From NCBI RefSeq assembly GCF_003033885.1, contig NZ_CP024081.1:3286046-3350045 (forward strand): a stretch of DNA of 64,000 nucleotides, read 5' to 3'. The DNA is from Pseudomonas rhizophila. Its GTDB lineage: Bacteria > Pseudomonadota > Gammaproteobacteria > Pseudomonadales > Pseudomonadaceae. The number at the start of each line of letters is the position of its first letter. Within the stretch, counting starts at the first letter, position 1. A program made the translations under genes and the position numbers. The notes below the pieces were generated by a model that saw nothing but the letters and a program-made list of their open reading frames with translations, was not told the DNA's origin and did no database searches. Shown here piece after piece: positions 8,568 to 16,756 of this stretch.

Positions 8568-9437
8568 TTACCCCAATGACTTCTTGTAGCGGCCTTCGAT
8601 CATGCGGTTCCACGACAGCATGATCAGCAGGTTGAGCAGCAGCAGCGCGACGGCAATGGCCGCGCCCATCGGCCAGTTCAGCTCCGACAGGTACTGGTCG
8701 TAGATCAGCGTGGCGACCATTTTCAGGCGGCGCCCACCGAGCAGGCCGGGAATGGCGAAGGAACTGGCGGCGAGGCCGAACACGATGAGGGTGCCGGACA
8801 AGACGCCGGGCATGATCTGCGGCAGCACGACCTTGCGCATCACCGTCAACTGGCTCGCGCCCAAGGACAGCGCGGCCTGTTCGGCGGCCGGATCGAGCTT
8901 TTGCAGCGAGGTCCAGACCGGGATGATCATGAATGGCAGCATCACATGCACCAGGGCGATGACCACGGCAAACGGCGTATAGAGCAGCTTCATCGGTGAG
9001 CCGCCGAAGGCTTGCAGCGTCTGGTTGACCAGCCCGTCGGCACCCAGCAGCAGGCTCCAGCCGAAGGCCCGCACCACCACCGAAATCAGCAGCGGCGTGA
9101 GAATCAGAATGAGGAAGATCGAGCGCCACGGCGCGCCCATGCGGCTGAGGATATAAGCCTCGGGCACGCCGATCAGCACGCACAAAATAGTGGTGAGTGC
9201 GCTGATCCAGAATGTGCGCAAGAAAATCTCGTAATAGTACGGGTCGCTCAGCAGGCTGGCGTAGTGGTCGAGGGTGTAGGCGTCCCCGTCGATGCCCGTG
9301 CCGTAGTCGAAGACATTGAACGACAGCACCAACGTCAGCCCCAAGGGAATGACCAGCAGACCCAGGTACCAGGCCAGGGCGGGCGCGGACATCAGATAGC
9401 CTTGCCTTCCCCGGCGCATTCCATCGATCAGCTTCAT
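8568..9437 (-). CDS. ABC transporter permease, PotB-like
   Basis: A 289-residue inner-membrane permease with about six transmembrane segments and an EAA loop (AEQAALSLGASQLTVMRKVVLPQIMPG). The first segment (YLMSAPALAWYLGLLVIPLGL) and the region VVRAFGWSLLLG are typical of the PotB/PotH branch. Its ATG overlaps the stop of the ATPase gene by four bases (ATGA), so translation is probably coupled. Confidence 0.9.
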   Translation of the reverse strand: MKLIDGMRRGRQGYLMSAPALAWYLGLLVIPLGLTLVLSFNVFDYGTGIDGDAYTLDHYASLLSDPYYYEIFLRTFWISALTTILCVLIGVPEAYILSRMGAPWRSIFLILILTPLLISVVVRAFGWSLLLGADGLVNQTLQAFGGSPMKLLYTPFAVVIALVHVMLPFMIIPVWTSLQKLDPAAEQAALSLGASQLTVMRKVVLPQIMPGVLSGTLIVFGLAASSFAIPGLLGGRRLKMVATLIYDQYLSELNWPMGAAIAVALLLLNLLIMLSWNRMIEGRYKKSLG

Positions 9438-10459
9438 GCCGGCACCTCGTCCACGCTCAGCACCCGCAGCAGCGCCGGATCCCAGTCAAGACCTACCGCC
9501 GTGCCTTCGGTCATCGGCGCGCAGCCGTCGTTGCGGCGCACCACGCTGAGCTCGCCCAGGTTGGTCGAGACGCCGTACAGCCATTGGCTGCCGAGAAAGA
9601 AGCGGCTGACGATGACGCCTTGCAACCGACCCGAGCCGGCTTGGCACAGATCGATTTTCTCTGGACGCAGGCTCAAGACCAGTGGGCCGTGGCCCTGGCT
9701 GCAAGCTTGAACATTGCCCTGGCCGTCGCGCTCGCCGGGCAGCAGGTTGGCTTTGCCGACGAAGCCGGAAATGAACTCGGTGCGCGGGTGTTCGTAGAGG
9801 GTGTACGGCGCGTCGATCTGAGTGATTCGCCCGGCCTGCATCACCACGACTCGGTCACTGATGGACAGTGCTTCGGATTGGTCGTGGGTCACCATCAATG
9901 TGGTGATGCCGACTTCCCGCTGAATGCGGCGGATTTCGTACTGCATCTCCTCGCGCAGGTTGGCGTCGAGATTGGACAGCGGTTCGTCGAGCAGCAGCAC
10001 TGGTGGTTCGATCACCAGCGCCCGGGCCAGTGCCACGCGCTGGCGCTGGCCGCCCGAGAGTTCCCGCGGGTAGCGCTCGGCGTGCTGGTCCAGACGCACC
10101 AGCTTCAGCACCCGATCCACCCGTTGTTGCAGCTCGGCGCCGGGCACTTTGCGCATGCGCAGGCCGAAAGCGACGTTGTCCTTGACGGTCATGTGGGGGA
10201 ACAGCGCATAGCTTTGGAACACGACGCCCAGGCCCCGACTGGCGGGCTTGGCATGGGTGATATCGCGACCGTCCAGCAGGATGCGCCCACTGCTGACTTC
10301 GACGAAGCCGGCGATCATTTGCAAAGTGGTGGTTTTGCCGCAGCCGGAGGGGCCCAGCAGCGAGACGAATTCGCCTTTTTCCACCGAGAGATGGGTGTCC
10401 ACCACGGCATCGATGGCGCCGTAACGTTTGCCAAGTCCTTCAAGTTGCACAAAAGCCAT
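9434..10459 (-). CDS. ABC transporter ATP-binding protein, PotA-like
   Basis: A 341-residue ATPase, first gene of the operon. Visible motifs are Walker A GPSGCGKTT (~res 34-42), signature LSGGQRQRVALARAL, Walker B VLLLDEPLSNLD and the switch histidine in MVTHDQSEA. A C-terminal TOBE-type domain follows (LSLRPEKIDL). I start it at the ATG at 10459 (MAFVQLEGLGKRYG), which has GGTGGAG seven bases upstream. The open frame extends 12 codons further without support. It energises the two permeases encoded downstream. Confidence 0.9.
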   Translation of the reverse strand: MAFVQLEGLGKRYGAIDAVVDTHLSVEKGEFVSLLGPSGCGKTTTLQMIAGFVEVSSGRILLDGRDITHAKPASRGLGVVFQSYALFPHMTVKDNVAFGLRMRKVPGAELQQRVDRVLKLVRLDQHAERYPRELSGGQRQRVALARALVIEPPVLLLDEPLSNLDANLREEMQYEIRRIQREVGITTLMVTHDQSEALSISDRVVVMQAGRITQIDAPYTLYEHPRTEFISGFVGKANLLPGERDGQGNVQACSQGHGPLVLSLRPEKIDLCQAGSGRLQGVIVSRFFLGSQWLYGVSTNLGELSVVRRNDGCAPMTEGTAVGLDWDPALLRVLSVDEVPA

Positions 10460-10705
10460 GATTGCGCTCCACCTGAGATTGTTATGCGTCGCCACAAGGC
10501 GCGCTTTTTTGTATGGGCAGATACGAAGGGATGCTGCGGGGTGCGTTGGCGCTCGACGTCAAGTCGGCTGCCGCTGTTGTTCGAATCGCCCCTGTATGGA
10601 CGCAGAGTAGGACGAAGAATAGGATGGGCTCAATGGACTATTTCACTGAGACGATGACTATTTTCATTTTCCTTCAGTCAGTAAATTTAACCAGCGAGAA
10701 ACTTC
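10460..10705. promoter_or_regulatory. Divergent intergenic region of the transporter-oxidase operon and the IclR gene
   Basis: These 246 bases must hold the promoters of both the operon and the divergent IclR-type gene. The IclR-proximal half is AT-rich (10630-10700, including ACTATTTTCATTTTCC). I could not identify a clear palindromic operator or a convincing -35/-10 pair by eye. Confidence 0.5.
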
Positions 10706-11542
10706 ATGTCTGATTCCACTGATCGGAATATCGAAAAAAACGAAGTCGGGGTCGGCGCGGTCTCTCGACTGTTTGCCGTGTTGCGCAGCCTGGGTGACAC
10801 CGTCGAGGGCGGGGAGCGGGTCACGCAACTGGCTCAGCGCATCGGTCTGTCTCAACCCACCACACATCGCATGCTGCGCAGCCTGATGGACGAGGGCATG
10901 GTCGAGCAGGATGCGCGCAGCAAACGCTATCGCCTGAGCCTGGACTTTTTTGCCTTGGCCGCGCGTGCCGGGAACACCGGCAACCTGCGTGAGTTGACGC
11001 GCCCTGCCATGCTGCGGCTGTCGGCGTCCCTGGGGGATTCGTTGTTTCTGCTGGCGCGCAGTGGTTTCGATGCGATCTGTCTGGACCGCAGTGAAGGTCC
11101 TTTCCCGATCCGCACATTCACCGGCGACATAGGCGGTCGCGTGGCGTTGGGCGTGGGGCAGGGCAGCCTGGCGATCCTGGCATTCCTGCCGGAAGAAGAG
11201 CGCGACACGGTGATCCAGTACAACCTGCCACGGCTCAAGGATTTTCATTTGTACGATGAAGTCTTCCTGCGCACGGAAGTGGAGAGCGTGCGTGCGCTGG
11301 GTTACGCCGGACGCAACACCGGGGTGTTGCAAGGCATGGCCGGGGTGGCTGTGCCAATCCTGGACCGGGAGGGCCGCGCCGTGGCGGCGTTGAGCGTGGC
11401 GACCGTGAGTGATCGACTGGGGCCCGACCGGCTGCCGACGGTGGTGGAAATGCTCAAGCGCGAGGCCGCCCTGATCGGACCGCGAGTCAACCCGTTCGAC
11501 CCGCTGCTGCGCAGACCTTCGCAGGTGTTTGGGCAGGGTTGA
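10706..11542 (+). CDS. IclR-family transcriptional regulator
   Basis: A 278-residue IclR-type regulator. Residues ~15-80 form a winged helix-turn-helix (AVSRLFAVLRSL, RVTQLAQRIGLSQPTTHRML). Residues ~95-260 form the IclR ligand-binding domain (GDSLFLLARSGFDAICLDR, VALGVGQGSLAILAFLP, QGMAGVAVPILDREGRAVAALSV). It is divergent from the transporter-oxidase operon and is probably its local regulator, with the transported compound or a breakdown product as effector. That link is inferred from position. Confidence 0.88.
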   Translation: MSDSTDRNIEKNEVGVGAVSRLFAVLRSLGDTVEGGERVTQLAQRIGLSQPTTHRMLRSLMDEGMVEQDARSKRYRLSLDFFALAARAGNTGNLRELTRPAMLRLSASLGDSLFLLARSGFDAICLDRSEGPFPIRTFTGDIGGRVALGVGQGSLAILAFLPEEERDTVIQYNLPRLKDFHLYDEVFLRTEVESVRALGYAGRNTGVLQGMAGVAVPILDREGRAVAALSVATVSDRLGPDRLPTVVEMLKREAALIGPRVNPFDPLLRRPSQVFGQG

Positions 11543-11586
11543 ATTTCACGGGCATCCCCGACCTCTGTGGGAGCGGGCTGCAGCGC

Positions 11587-12339
11587 TCAGAAATTCAGGG
11601 TTTGCTTGAGCTTTTGCGCCGCTGGCGTATCACTGGGTATGACCATCGCATAGTTGTATCCCGGTCCGGACCAATACTCGGCTTGCAACTCGCCGTCACG
11701 ACGGCTGCCGCGCGGTAGCAGGAAATTTTTCGGGCCTGGTGGACGCACGTAGAAGCTGATCTTCTGGCCGCTCGGGTCCTGATAAACCACCATCGCCGCC
11801 GCGCCTTGCTCGGTGCTCAGCAATCGCCCGCTGACCGGCTTGAATCCTGCCGCCGACAGATCTGGCAGGCGGTCGGCCCGCGTGAAGTAACGGTCGAGCC
11901 AGCCTTGCATGGTGCTCTCATCGCCGCCTTGGTAATCGGCCGGCAGGATGCCTTGCTGGGCAAACAATCGATACGCCTGCAAGGCGTCGCTCATGGGCAG
12001 CATAGCGCTGACGAGCGTCATCTCCCGGGCCTTCCAGCCGCTCAAACCGCCGACACTGACGGCCAACACCAACACTGCCGCGCTGGCCAGATGGCGATGG
12101 AACCGATGTTTCAGGCGTTGGCGGATCGCTGTCGGGTCGAGGTCCGGATTAGGCGCGTGTTGCAGGCCTGCGTTCAGAGCCGCGCGCAAGTGTTGTGCGT
12201 CCTGTTGCCAGGCCTGGACCCGGGCGGCGACTTCCGGGTGATTGGCCAAGTAGTTTTCCATCAGACGCTGGTCGGCTTCGCTCAGTTGACGATCGACGAA
12301 GGCGTGCAAGTCGTTGTCGCTGGGGGGCATGCTGATCAT
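11587..12339 (-). CDS. Membrane anti-sigma factor (cognate of the ECF sigma)
   Basis: A 250-residue single-pass protein. Residues 1-60 resemble the cytoplasmic sigma-binding domain (DNDLHAFVDRQLSEADQRLMENYL). One membrane segment follows at ~95-112 (LASAAVLVLAVSVGGLSGW), and the ~140-residue periplasmic part ends SDTPAAQKLKQTLNF. It lacks an obvious zinc-binding HxxxCxxC motif. The ATG at 12339 overlaps the sigma stop as ATGA, showing coupled expression. It should hold the sigma factor inactive until a signal, perhaps oxidative given the divergent catalase-like gene. Confidence 0.85.
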   Translation of the reverse strand: MISMPPSDNDLHAFVDRQLSEADQRLMENYLANHPEVAARVQAWQQDAQHLRAALNAGLQHAPNPDLDPTAIRQRLKHRFHRHLASAAVLVLAVSVGGLSGWKAREMTLVSAMLPMSDALQAYRLFAQQGILPADYQGGDESTMQGWLDRYFTRADRLPDLSAAGFKPVSGRLLSTEQGAAAMVVYQDPSGQKISFYVRPPGPKNFLLPRGSRRDGELQAEYWSGPGYNYAMVIPSDTPAAQKLKQTLNF

Positions 12340-12842
12340 TTGAGTATCCGCAGGGCAGGGCGGGTGATTTCGCCGTCGCTGAGTTGGCGCAGGGCCTGGC
12401 GGGCGCGGGATAGGCGCGACATCACGGTGCCGGTCGGCACGTCGAGGATGTCGGCCACTTGTTGGTAGCTCAAGCCTTCCACCGACACCCACAGCAACAG
12501 CGCACGTTGTTCGGTCGTCAGTCGATCGAAAGCCTCGAGGGACGATTGGGCGATCACGCTGCGCTCGGCTGAAGGGTGAGCATCATCGCGACCGGTGAAA
12601 AATTCCAGCATGCGTGCATAGCGTCGGGAACGACGATGGCTATCGAGAAACTGTCGATAAAGAATCGAAAACAGCCAGGCCCGAAGGTCACCATCGGCCC
12701 GTTTGTCATTCCATTTTGACAATGCCCGCTCCAGGCACGCTTGCACCAGGTCGTCAGCATTGCTGGGGTTGCGCGTCAACGACACGGCAAAACGCCGTAG
12801 TCGGGGGATGAGCGTGCGCAACTGTTCGTCGAGTTCGTTCAT
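12336..12842 (-). CDS. ECF RNA polymerase sigma factor
   Basis: A 168-residue sigma factor with region 2 (LTRNPSNADDLVQACLERAL, RAWLFSILYRQFLDSHRR) and region 4 (LTTEQRALLLWVSVEGLSYQQVADILDVPTGTVMSRLSRARQAL). It is co-transcribed with its anti-sigma factor and divergent from a catalase-family peroxidase. A GGAATAA-N14-CGTCT element lies 40 bases upstream of its start, and the same element precedes the divergent gene. This fits autoregulation and one shared regulon. Confidence 0.92.
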   Translation of the reverse strand: MNELDEQLRTLIPRLRRFAVSLTRNPSNADDLVQACLERALSKWNDKRADGDLRAWLFSILYRQFLDSHRRSRRYARMLEFFTGRDDAHPSAERSVIAQSSLEAFDRLTTEQRALLLWVSVEGLSYQQVADILDVPTGTVMSRLSRARQALRQLSDGEITRPALRILK

Positions 12843-12881
12843 GGCTGTGCTTCTTTGGCAGTCACTGCGCCGGGAGTGGAA

Positions 12882-12907
12882 AGACGACTCGCGAACGAGA
12901 TTATTCC
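12882..12907 (-). promoter_or_regulatory. Putative ECF-sigma promoter of the sigma/anti-sigma operon
   Basis: On the minus strand GGAATAA (12907-12901) and CGTCT (12886-12882) are 14 bases apart, 40 bases before the sigma start codon. Spacing and bases equal those of the divergent promoter at 12936-12961. Confidence 0.75.
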
Positions 12908-12935
12908 AGCCTGGGAAAAATAAATACGAAGTGTG

Positions 12936-12961
12936 GGAATAAAACCCTCTGGCTTTCGTCT
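12936..12961 (+). promoter_or_regulatory. Putative ECF-sigma promoter of the peroxidase/cytochrome b561 operon
   Basis: GGAATAA (12936-12942), 14 bases, then CGTCT (12957-12961), 45 bases before the peroxidase start. GGAA...CGTC is the common ECF -35/-10 pattern. The identical element on the other strand strongly supports recognition by the adjacent sigma factor. Confidence 0.78.
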
Positions 12962-13006
12962 GACGGGTCCTTTAGTACAAACGGCCTTGGGCCTTGGAGC
13001 TTCGTC

Positions 13007-14089
13007 ATGGTTGACCCTTCCTTTGAACCGAGCCGGCCGCCGTTGAGTGCCGCCAGCCTGGCGCTGCGCCTGACCGGCATTGCTGTGATTGTTGCCGCGT
13101 TGGCCGGGACATTTGCCTACGTCAACGGAACCCTTGACCCACAACGCCTGACACCGAATGCGCTGGTCAACGTGCTGGAAAAGAACAACGGTGTGCACCC
13201 GGGCTTTCGTCGCAATCACTCCAAAGGGGTTTGCGTTGCGGGCTATTTCCAAAGCAGCGGTGAGGCTCGCCCCTATTCCAGTGCCCAAGTCTTCCTGGAG
13301 GCGCGCACGCCGGTCGTCGGGCGGTTTGCCTTGCCCAGCGGCAACCCCTACGCGCCGGACAACAGCGTGCCGATCCGCAGCCTGGCGCTGCGCTTCACCC
13401 AAGCCAACGGGCAGCAGTGGCGTACCGGCATGAACAGCATGCCGGTGTTTCCGGTGGGCACGCCCGAAGCGTTCTATCAGTTGCAACAGGCACAATCGCC
13501 GGATCCGGCCACGGGCAAACCCAACCCTGCGGCCGTACCCGCCTTCTTTGCCGCGCACCCGGAAGCCAAACCGTTCCTGCAATGGATCAAGACGGCCAGG
13601 CCATCGGCCAGCTATGCCACCGAAACCTACAACGGCATCAATGCGTTCTATCTGGTCAATCCTGCGGGACAACGCCAGGCGGTGCGGTGGGGCGTGGTGC
13701 CAGTGGCTTCGGATGGCACGGACGTGACGCCACCCCAGGGCGCTGACTTTCTGGAACAGGATCTGGTCAAGCGCCTGGCTGCGGGGCCGTTGCGCTGGCA
13801 GCTGAATATCACGTTGGCCAATCCGGGCGATCCGGTGAACGATGCCAGCAAAGCCTGGCCCGAAGATCGAACGGTGCTCAACGCCGGTACGCTGGTGCTG
13901 GAGCGCACCCAGTCACAGGACGACGGCGAATGCCGCGACATCAACTATGACCCGCTGATTCTGCCGAGCGGCATCGAAGGTTCAGATGACCCGCTTTTGG
14001 CGGCGCGCTCTGCCGCGTATGCCAGTTCGTACTTGCGGCGCACCAGCGAAGTCAGTCAATTGCCCGCCAACCAGGAGTCCCGCCCATGA
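13007..14089 (+). CDS. srpA: Catalase-family peroxidase (SrpA-like), membrane-anchored
   Basis: A 360-residue haem peroxidase of the small catalase-related family. A signal-anchor helix lies at ~20-40. The catalase signature with distal histidine is RRNHSKGVCVAGYF (H71), followed by SVPIRSLALRF. The C-terminal RSAAY (R334, Y338) matches the proximal haem-tyrosine motif R-x3-Y. It is much shorter than a true catalase (~480-750 residues) and is exported, so organic-peroxide reduction is more likely than bulk catalase activity. Its stop overlaps the cytochrome b561 start, and the two probably form an exported peroxidase with its electron donor. Confidence 0.88.
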   Translation: MVDPSFEPSRPPLSAASLALRLTGIAVIVAALAGTFAYVNGTLDPQRLTPNALVNVLEKNNGVHPGFRRNHSKGVCVAGYFQSSGEARPYSSAQVFLEARTPVVGRFALPSGNPYAPDNSVPIRSLALRFTQANGQQWRTGMNSMPVFPVGTPEAFYQLQQAQSPDPATGKPNPAAVPAFFAAHPEAKPFLQWIKTARPSASYATETYNGINAFYLVNPAGQRQAVRWGVVPVASDGTDVTPPQGADFLEQDLVKRLAAGPLRWQLNITLANPGDPVNDASKAWPEDRTVLNAGTLVLERTQSQDDGECRDINYDPLILPSGIEGSDDPLLAARSAAYASSYLRRTSEVSQLPANQESRP

Positions 14090-14622
14090 GCGCCCCTCGA
14101 CACTTCGCACCGCTGGCTCGACTGCTGCACTGGTTGATGGCATTGATGGTCATTGCCATGCTCTTTATCGGCGCGGGCATGGTGGCCTCGGTGTCCGAGC
14201 GCCATGAATGGCTGCTTCAGTTGCACAAACCCTTGGGCATCGCGATTTTGCTGCTGGTGATCGTACGCCTGGTGGTGCGTTTTACGACACGCCAACCACC
14301 ATTGCCGGCCGATCTGCCAGGCTGGCAGGCGTTGGCGGCCAAGGCGTCCCATGCTCTGTTGTATGCCTTGATGTTGATTCTGCCCCTGTTGGGCTGGGGC
14401 ATGATTTCAGCGGCGGGAGACCCGGTGATGCTCAGCAGCTCCCTGCAATTGCCTTCCATCGTACCGGCGGATGCCCAGACTTTCGCACTGTTGCGCAAGG
14501 CCCACGGCTACCTGGCTTATCTATTGTTCCTGACCGTGCTGGTGCATCTGGCGGCGGCACTGTTTCATGGTTGGGTGCGTCGGGATGAGGTGTTGGACAG
14601 TATGTTGCGAGGACGGGATTGA
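14086..14622 (+). CDS. Cytochrome b561
   Basis: A 178-residue four-helix inner-membrane cytochrome. Candidate haem-ligand histidines are in LARLLHWLMAL, LLQLHKPLG, KASHALLYALM and RKAHGYLAYLLFLTVLVH. It starts within the peroxidase stop (ATGA) and is under the same ECF-type promoter. It probably carries electrons from the quinone pool to the exported peroxidase, a pairing often seen for SrpA-like enzymes. Confidence 0.9.
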   Translation: MSAPRHFAPLARLLHWLMALMVIAMLFIGAGMVASVSERHEWLLQLHKPLGIAILLLVIVRLVVRFTTRQPPLPADLPGWQALAAKASHALLYALMLILPLLGWGMISAAGDPVMLSSSLQLPSIVPADAQTFALLRKAHGYLAYLLFLTVLVHLAAALFHGWVRRDEVLDSMLRGRD

Positions 14623-14654
14623 AGTCCCCGCCACCTGTCGACAAACGATAACTT

Positions 14655-14681
14655 GTGGCGAGGGAATGAATCCCTCGCCAC
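14655..14681. terminator. REP-like hairpin after cytochrome b561
   Basis: Perfect 11-base arms GTGGCGAGGGA and TCCCTCGCCAC with a five-base loop, between converging genes. There is no T-run, so it is a REP-type palindrome that may act as a bidirectional transcript end. Confidence 0.65.
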
Positions 14682-14720
14682 CGAGTGCCCACCACGGGGA
14701 GGGCGTTGGATGATGGAGCG

Positions 14721-15872
14721 TTAGCGCAGCTCGTCGACCATGTCCGCTATGGTGCTCAATACATCCTTGCCCAATTGCATCGAACGCTTGCCGGACCAGC
14801 CGGTGCGAGGATCCGGGTGGTCGTCATGATCCTTGAACGGCATCTCCAGGGTCAGGGACAGGCAGTCGTATTTCTGGCCGACCGCGTTACAAGCCAGGGT
14901 CATGTTGGCCAGGCCCGGTGCGTCGCGGGTGTAGCCGTGAGCGGTCTGAAAGTCTTTGGTCTGGTGCTTGAGATCGCTGCGAAAGCGCTCTTCGAGTTCG
15001 GCAATGCGTGGCGTGTAGCCGGGGTTGCCTTCGCAACCGGCAGTGAAGACGTGAGGGATTTCCTCGTCACCGTGAACGTCCAGGAACAAATCTACGCCGT
15101 ATTTTTCCATTTGCTGCTGTACGAAAAATACCTCAGGACTGATTTCCGGACTGGCGTTCTGCCAAGCGCGGTTGAGATCCTGCCCCATGGCATTGGTACG
15201 CAGATGGCCGTGGAAGGCACCGTCAGGATTCATGTTGGGCACCAGATACAGATCGGCCTTGGCAAGCAGTCGGTTCAAGCGCGTGTCGTCCTGATGCTGC
15301 AGGCGTTCGATCACGCCCTCCATGAACCACTCGGCCATGTGCTCGCCGGGATGCTGCTGGGCGATGATCCAGACTTTGCGTCGACCTTCGGCACCGCTGC
15401 CCTTGCGCAGTAGTTGAATGTCGCGGCCTTCCACGCTTTTGCCGACGGCCAGCAGTTCGGTCCCGGCCTTGTGCAGAGCCTGCTCGATCAACCAGTCGTG
15501 ACGACCACGGCTGTAGGGTTCGAAATAGGCAAACCAGGCATGGGACTGTTCGGCTTCCAGGTGAAAGCGCAGGGCGTCGCCTTCGAACTGTGTGGGAATA
15601 CGGAACCAGTTGACGTGATCATAAGAGGCAACGGCCTGGTAACCCGTCCATGCCTTGTTGTAGGACGATTGACTGGCATTGAGCAAACGAAAGGAATATT
15701 CCTGGCCGACATGCAAGCCACTGGCCTTGAAGTGGAACCACTGGAAGTGGGCGCTACGGGTGTCGGGTCTGATCTTCAGCAGTGATTGCAAAGGATTGCT
15801 GATGTCGACGATCTCGATGTTGCCGCTGTCGAAATTGGCGCTGATATCAAAGGAAGATTTAGCCACGGTCAC
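14721..15872 (-). CDS. M14-family zinc carboxypeptidase (cytosolic carboxypeptidase-like)
   Basis: A 383-residue protein with no signal peptide. An N-terminal beta-rich domain (~1-125, SAHFQWFHFKASGLHVG, YDHVNWFRIPTQFEGD) precedes the M14 catalytic domain. Zinc ligands are in QHPGEHMAEW (H174, E177) and DVHGDE (H267), substrate-binding NMNPDG and RTNAMGQDLNR are present, and the catalytic glutamate is in LTLEMPFKD (E343). The layout matches bacterial relatives of eukaryotic cytosolic carboxypeptidases, such as the P. aeruginosa enzyme of this type. The natural substrate is unknown. It is transcribed toward the b561 gene and is preceded by the prrF locus. Confidence 0.9.
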   Translation of the reverse strand: MTVAKSSFDISANFDSGNIEIVDISNPLQSLLKIRPDTRSAHFQWFHFKASGLHVGQEYSFRLLNASQSSYNKAWTGYQAVASYDHVNWFRIPTQFEGDALRFHLEAEQSHAWFAYFEPYSRGRHDWLIEQALHKAGTELLAVGKSVEGRDIQLLRKGSGAEGRRKVWIIAQQHPGEHMAEWFMEGVIERLQHQDDTRLNRLLAKADLYLVPNMNPDGAFHGHLRTNAMGQDLNRAWQNASPEISPEVFFVQQQMEKYGVDLFLDVHGDEEIPHVFTAGCEGNPGYTPRIAELEERFRSDLKHQTKDFQTAHGYTRDAPGLANMTLACNAVGQKYDCLSLTLEMPFKDHDDHPDPRTGWSGKRSMQLGKDVLSTIADMVDELR

Positions 15873-16129
15873 GATTCCTGTGATGGATTTTATGACCGTT
15901 ACTTTACACGCAAGGAGGAGGATGTCGGGACGATTGCGTGACAGAAAAGAGGGGGCGTCCTCCCTGGACGCTATTGGAGCTTAGTGAGTCCGCGATTGAT
16001 TCTCAAGTGCTGCCTGTCGATAGTTTTCGTCGGTATGGCGTGGAGTGCTTGAAAAGGGATATTCATTTGCTATCATCGCCGCCATCGAATGAGCGACACC
16101 CAAAAGACTTCATTAGCCTGAAGCCATAA

Positions 16130-16143
16130 GCCGAAAAATCGGC
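16130..16143. terminator. Small hairpin next to the prrF terminator
   Basis: GCCGA-AAAA-TCGGC is followed on the plus strand by seven A, and on the minus strand it lies directly after the T-run of the prrF terminator. It may be a backup terminator or a decayed repeat. Confidence 0.4.
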
Positions 16144-16255
16144 AAAAAAAGACCCGGCAAAAAGCCGGGTCAAAAACCGTGATTAGCCTGATGAGGAGAT
16201 ATTCCAGAAGTCCGACCTAAGGTCTTCTGGCCTATCGACTGATCTCGCGACCAGC
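16144..16255 (-). ncRNA. prrF: PrrF-type iron-responsive small RNA
   Basis: The minus strand carries the PrrF layout over about 110 bases: a 5' stem CTGGTC...GATCAG, a second stem CCAGAAG...CTTCTGG, the conserved single-stranded core ATCTCCTCATCAGGCTAATC, then CACGGTTTTTG and a terminator of GACCCGGC, T5, GCCGGGTC and seven T. It is preceded by TTGACT-N16-TATTAT and a Fur box. In Pseudomonas, PrrF RNAs are made when iron is scarce and repress mRNAs of iron-rich proteins with Hfq. The 5' end is inferred from the promoter spacing. Only one copy is present, unlike the tandem pair of P. aeruginosa, so a second copy would have to lie elsewhere. Confidence 0.88.
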
Positions 16256-16258
16256 TGA

Positions 16259-16290
16259 TGCAATAATAATCATTATCATTTGCAAGTCAA
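16259..16290 (-). promoter_or_regulatory. prrF promoter with overlapping Fur box
   Basis: On the minus strand, -35 TTGACT (16290-16285) and -10 TATTAT (16268-16263) are 16 bases apart. The Fur-box-like GATAATGATTATTATT lies in and over the -10 (about 16263-16280) and matches most of the consensus GATAATGATAATCATTATC. Iron-bound Fur would block this promoter. Confidence 0.85.
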
Positions 16291-16362
16291 ATGTTTTTAT
16301 CCTGCCTATTGGAAAATATTTTCCTGGTCCCGCATTCGCGGTGCCATTCCCAAGTGCTACGC

Positions 16363-16704
16363 CTAGCGAGTAGGGTAGCCATCCAGTGACCGGTCAAGCA
16401 TCACCTTGACCAGATCAATCATATGCACCACTGAAAAAGCCAGGTCGCGGCTCGACCCTTGTAGTCGGCTGGCGGATTCCTGGGCGGTGGCGGCCGCACA
16501 GCGCAGCAGGTCGCAAGCATGAACCAAGGCCTCTTCTGCGCTGATGTTGCGGTTTACGTCGAAGAAGCGATGTTCTGCAGGCGCTTCCGACATACCCGGT
16601 TTCAAGTAGTAGTCCAGAGCGCGTTGGGCCGCCGGGCAGTCCTTCAGCGAGGTGAGTGTACTGTCGAAAGGGCGGGTGGGCTCATCGTTGTTGAGTCTGT
16701 CCAT
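16363..16704 (-). CDS. DUF3077-type hypothetical protein
   Basis: A 113-residue soluble protein of the Pseudomonas DUF3077 type. The middle (EHRFFDVNRNISAEEALVHA) and C-terminal helix (FSVVHMIDLVKVMLDRSLDG) are what I recognise. There are no membrane segments or catalytic motifs. The ATG at 16704 follows GGAG at 11 bases. It is divergent from the S24-like repressor gene across an operator-like palindrome. Function is unknown. Confidence 0.75.
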   Translation of the reverse strand: MDRLNNDEPTRPFDSTLTSLKDCPAAQRALDYYLKPGMSEAPAEHRFFDVNRNISAEEALVHACDLLRCAAATAQESASRLQGSSRDLAFSVVHMIDLVKVMLDRSLDGYPTR

Positions 16705-16756
16705 GGTGTCTAGATTCTCCGTGTAGGGGCTGAAATCCTGAATCCAGAATAGTACC

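Noticed and set aside
11563..11580. REP element after the IclR gene
   Set aside because: Only the first half (CTGTGGGAGCGGGCTG) is present, and it forms no convincing palindrome.
16259..16290. Fur box as a regulator of the carboxypeptidase gene downstream
   Set aside because: The box sits exactly over the promoter of the PrrF RNA, whose terminator separates it from the carboxypeptidase start.
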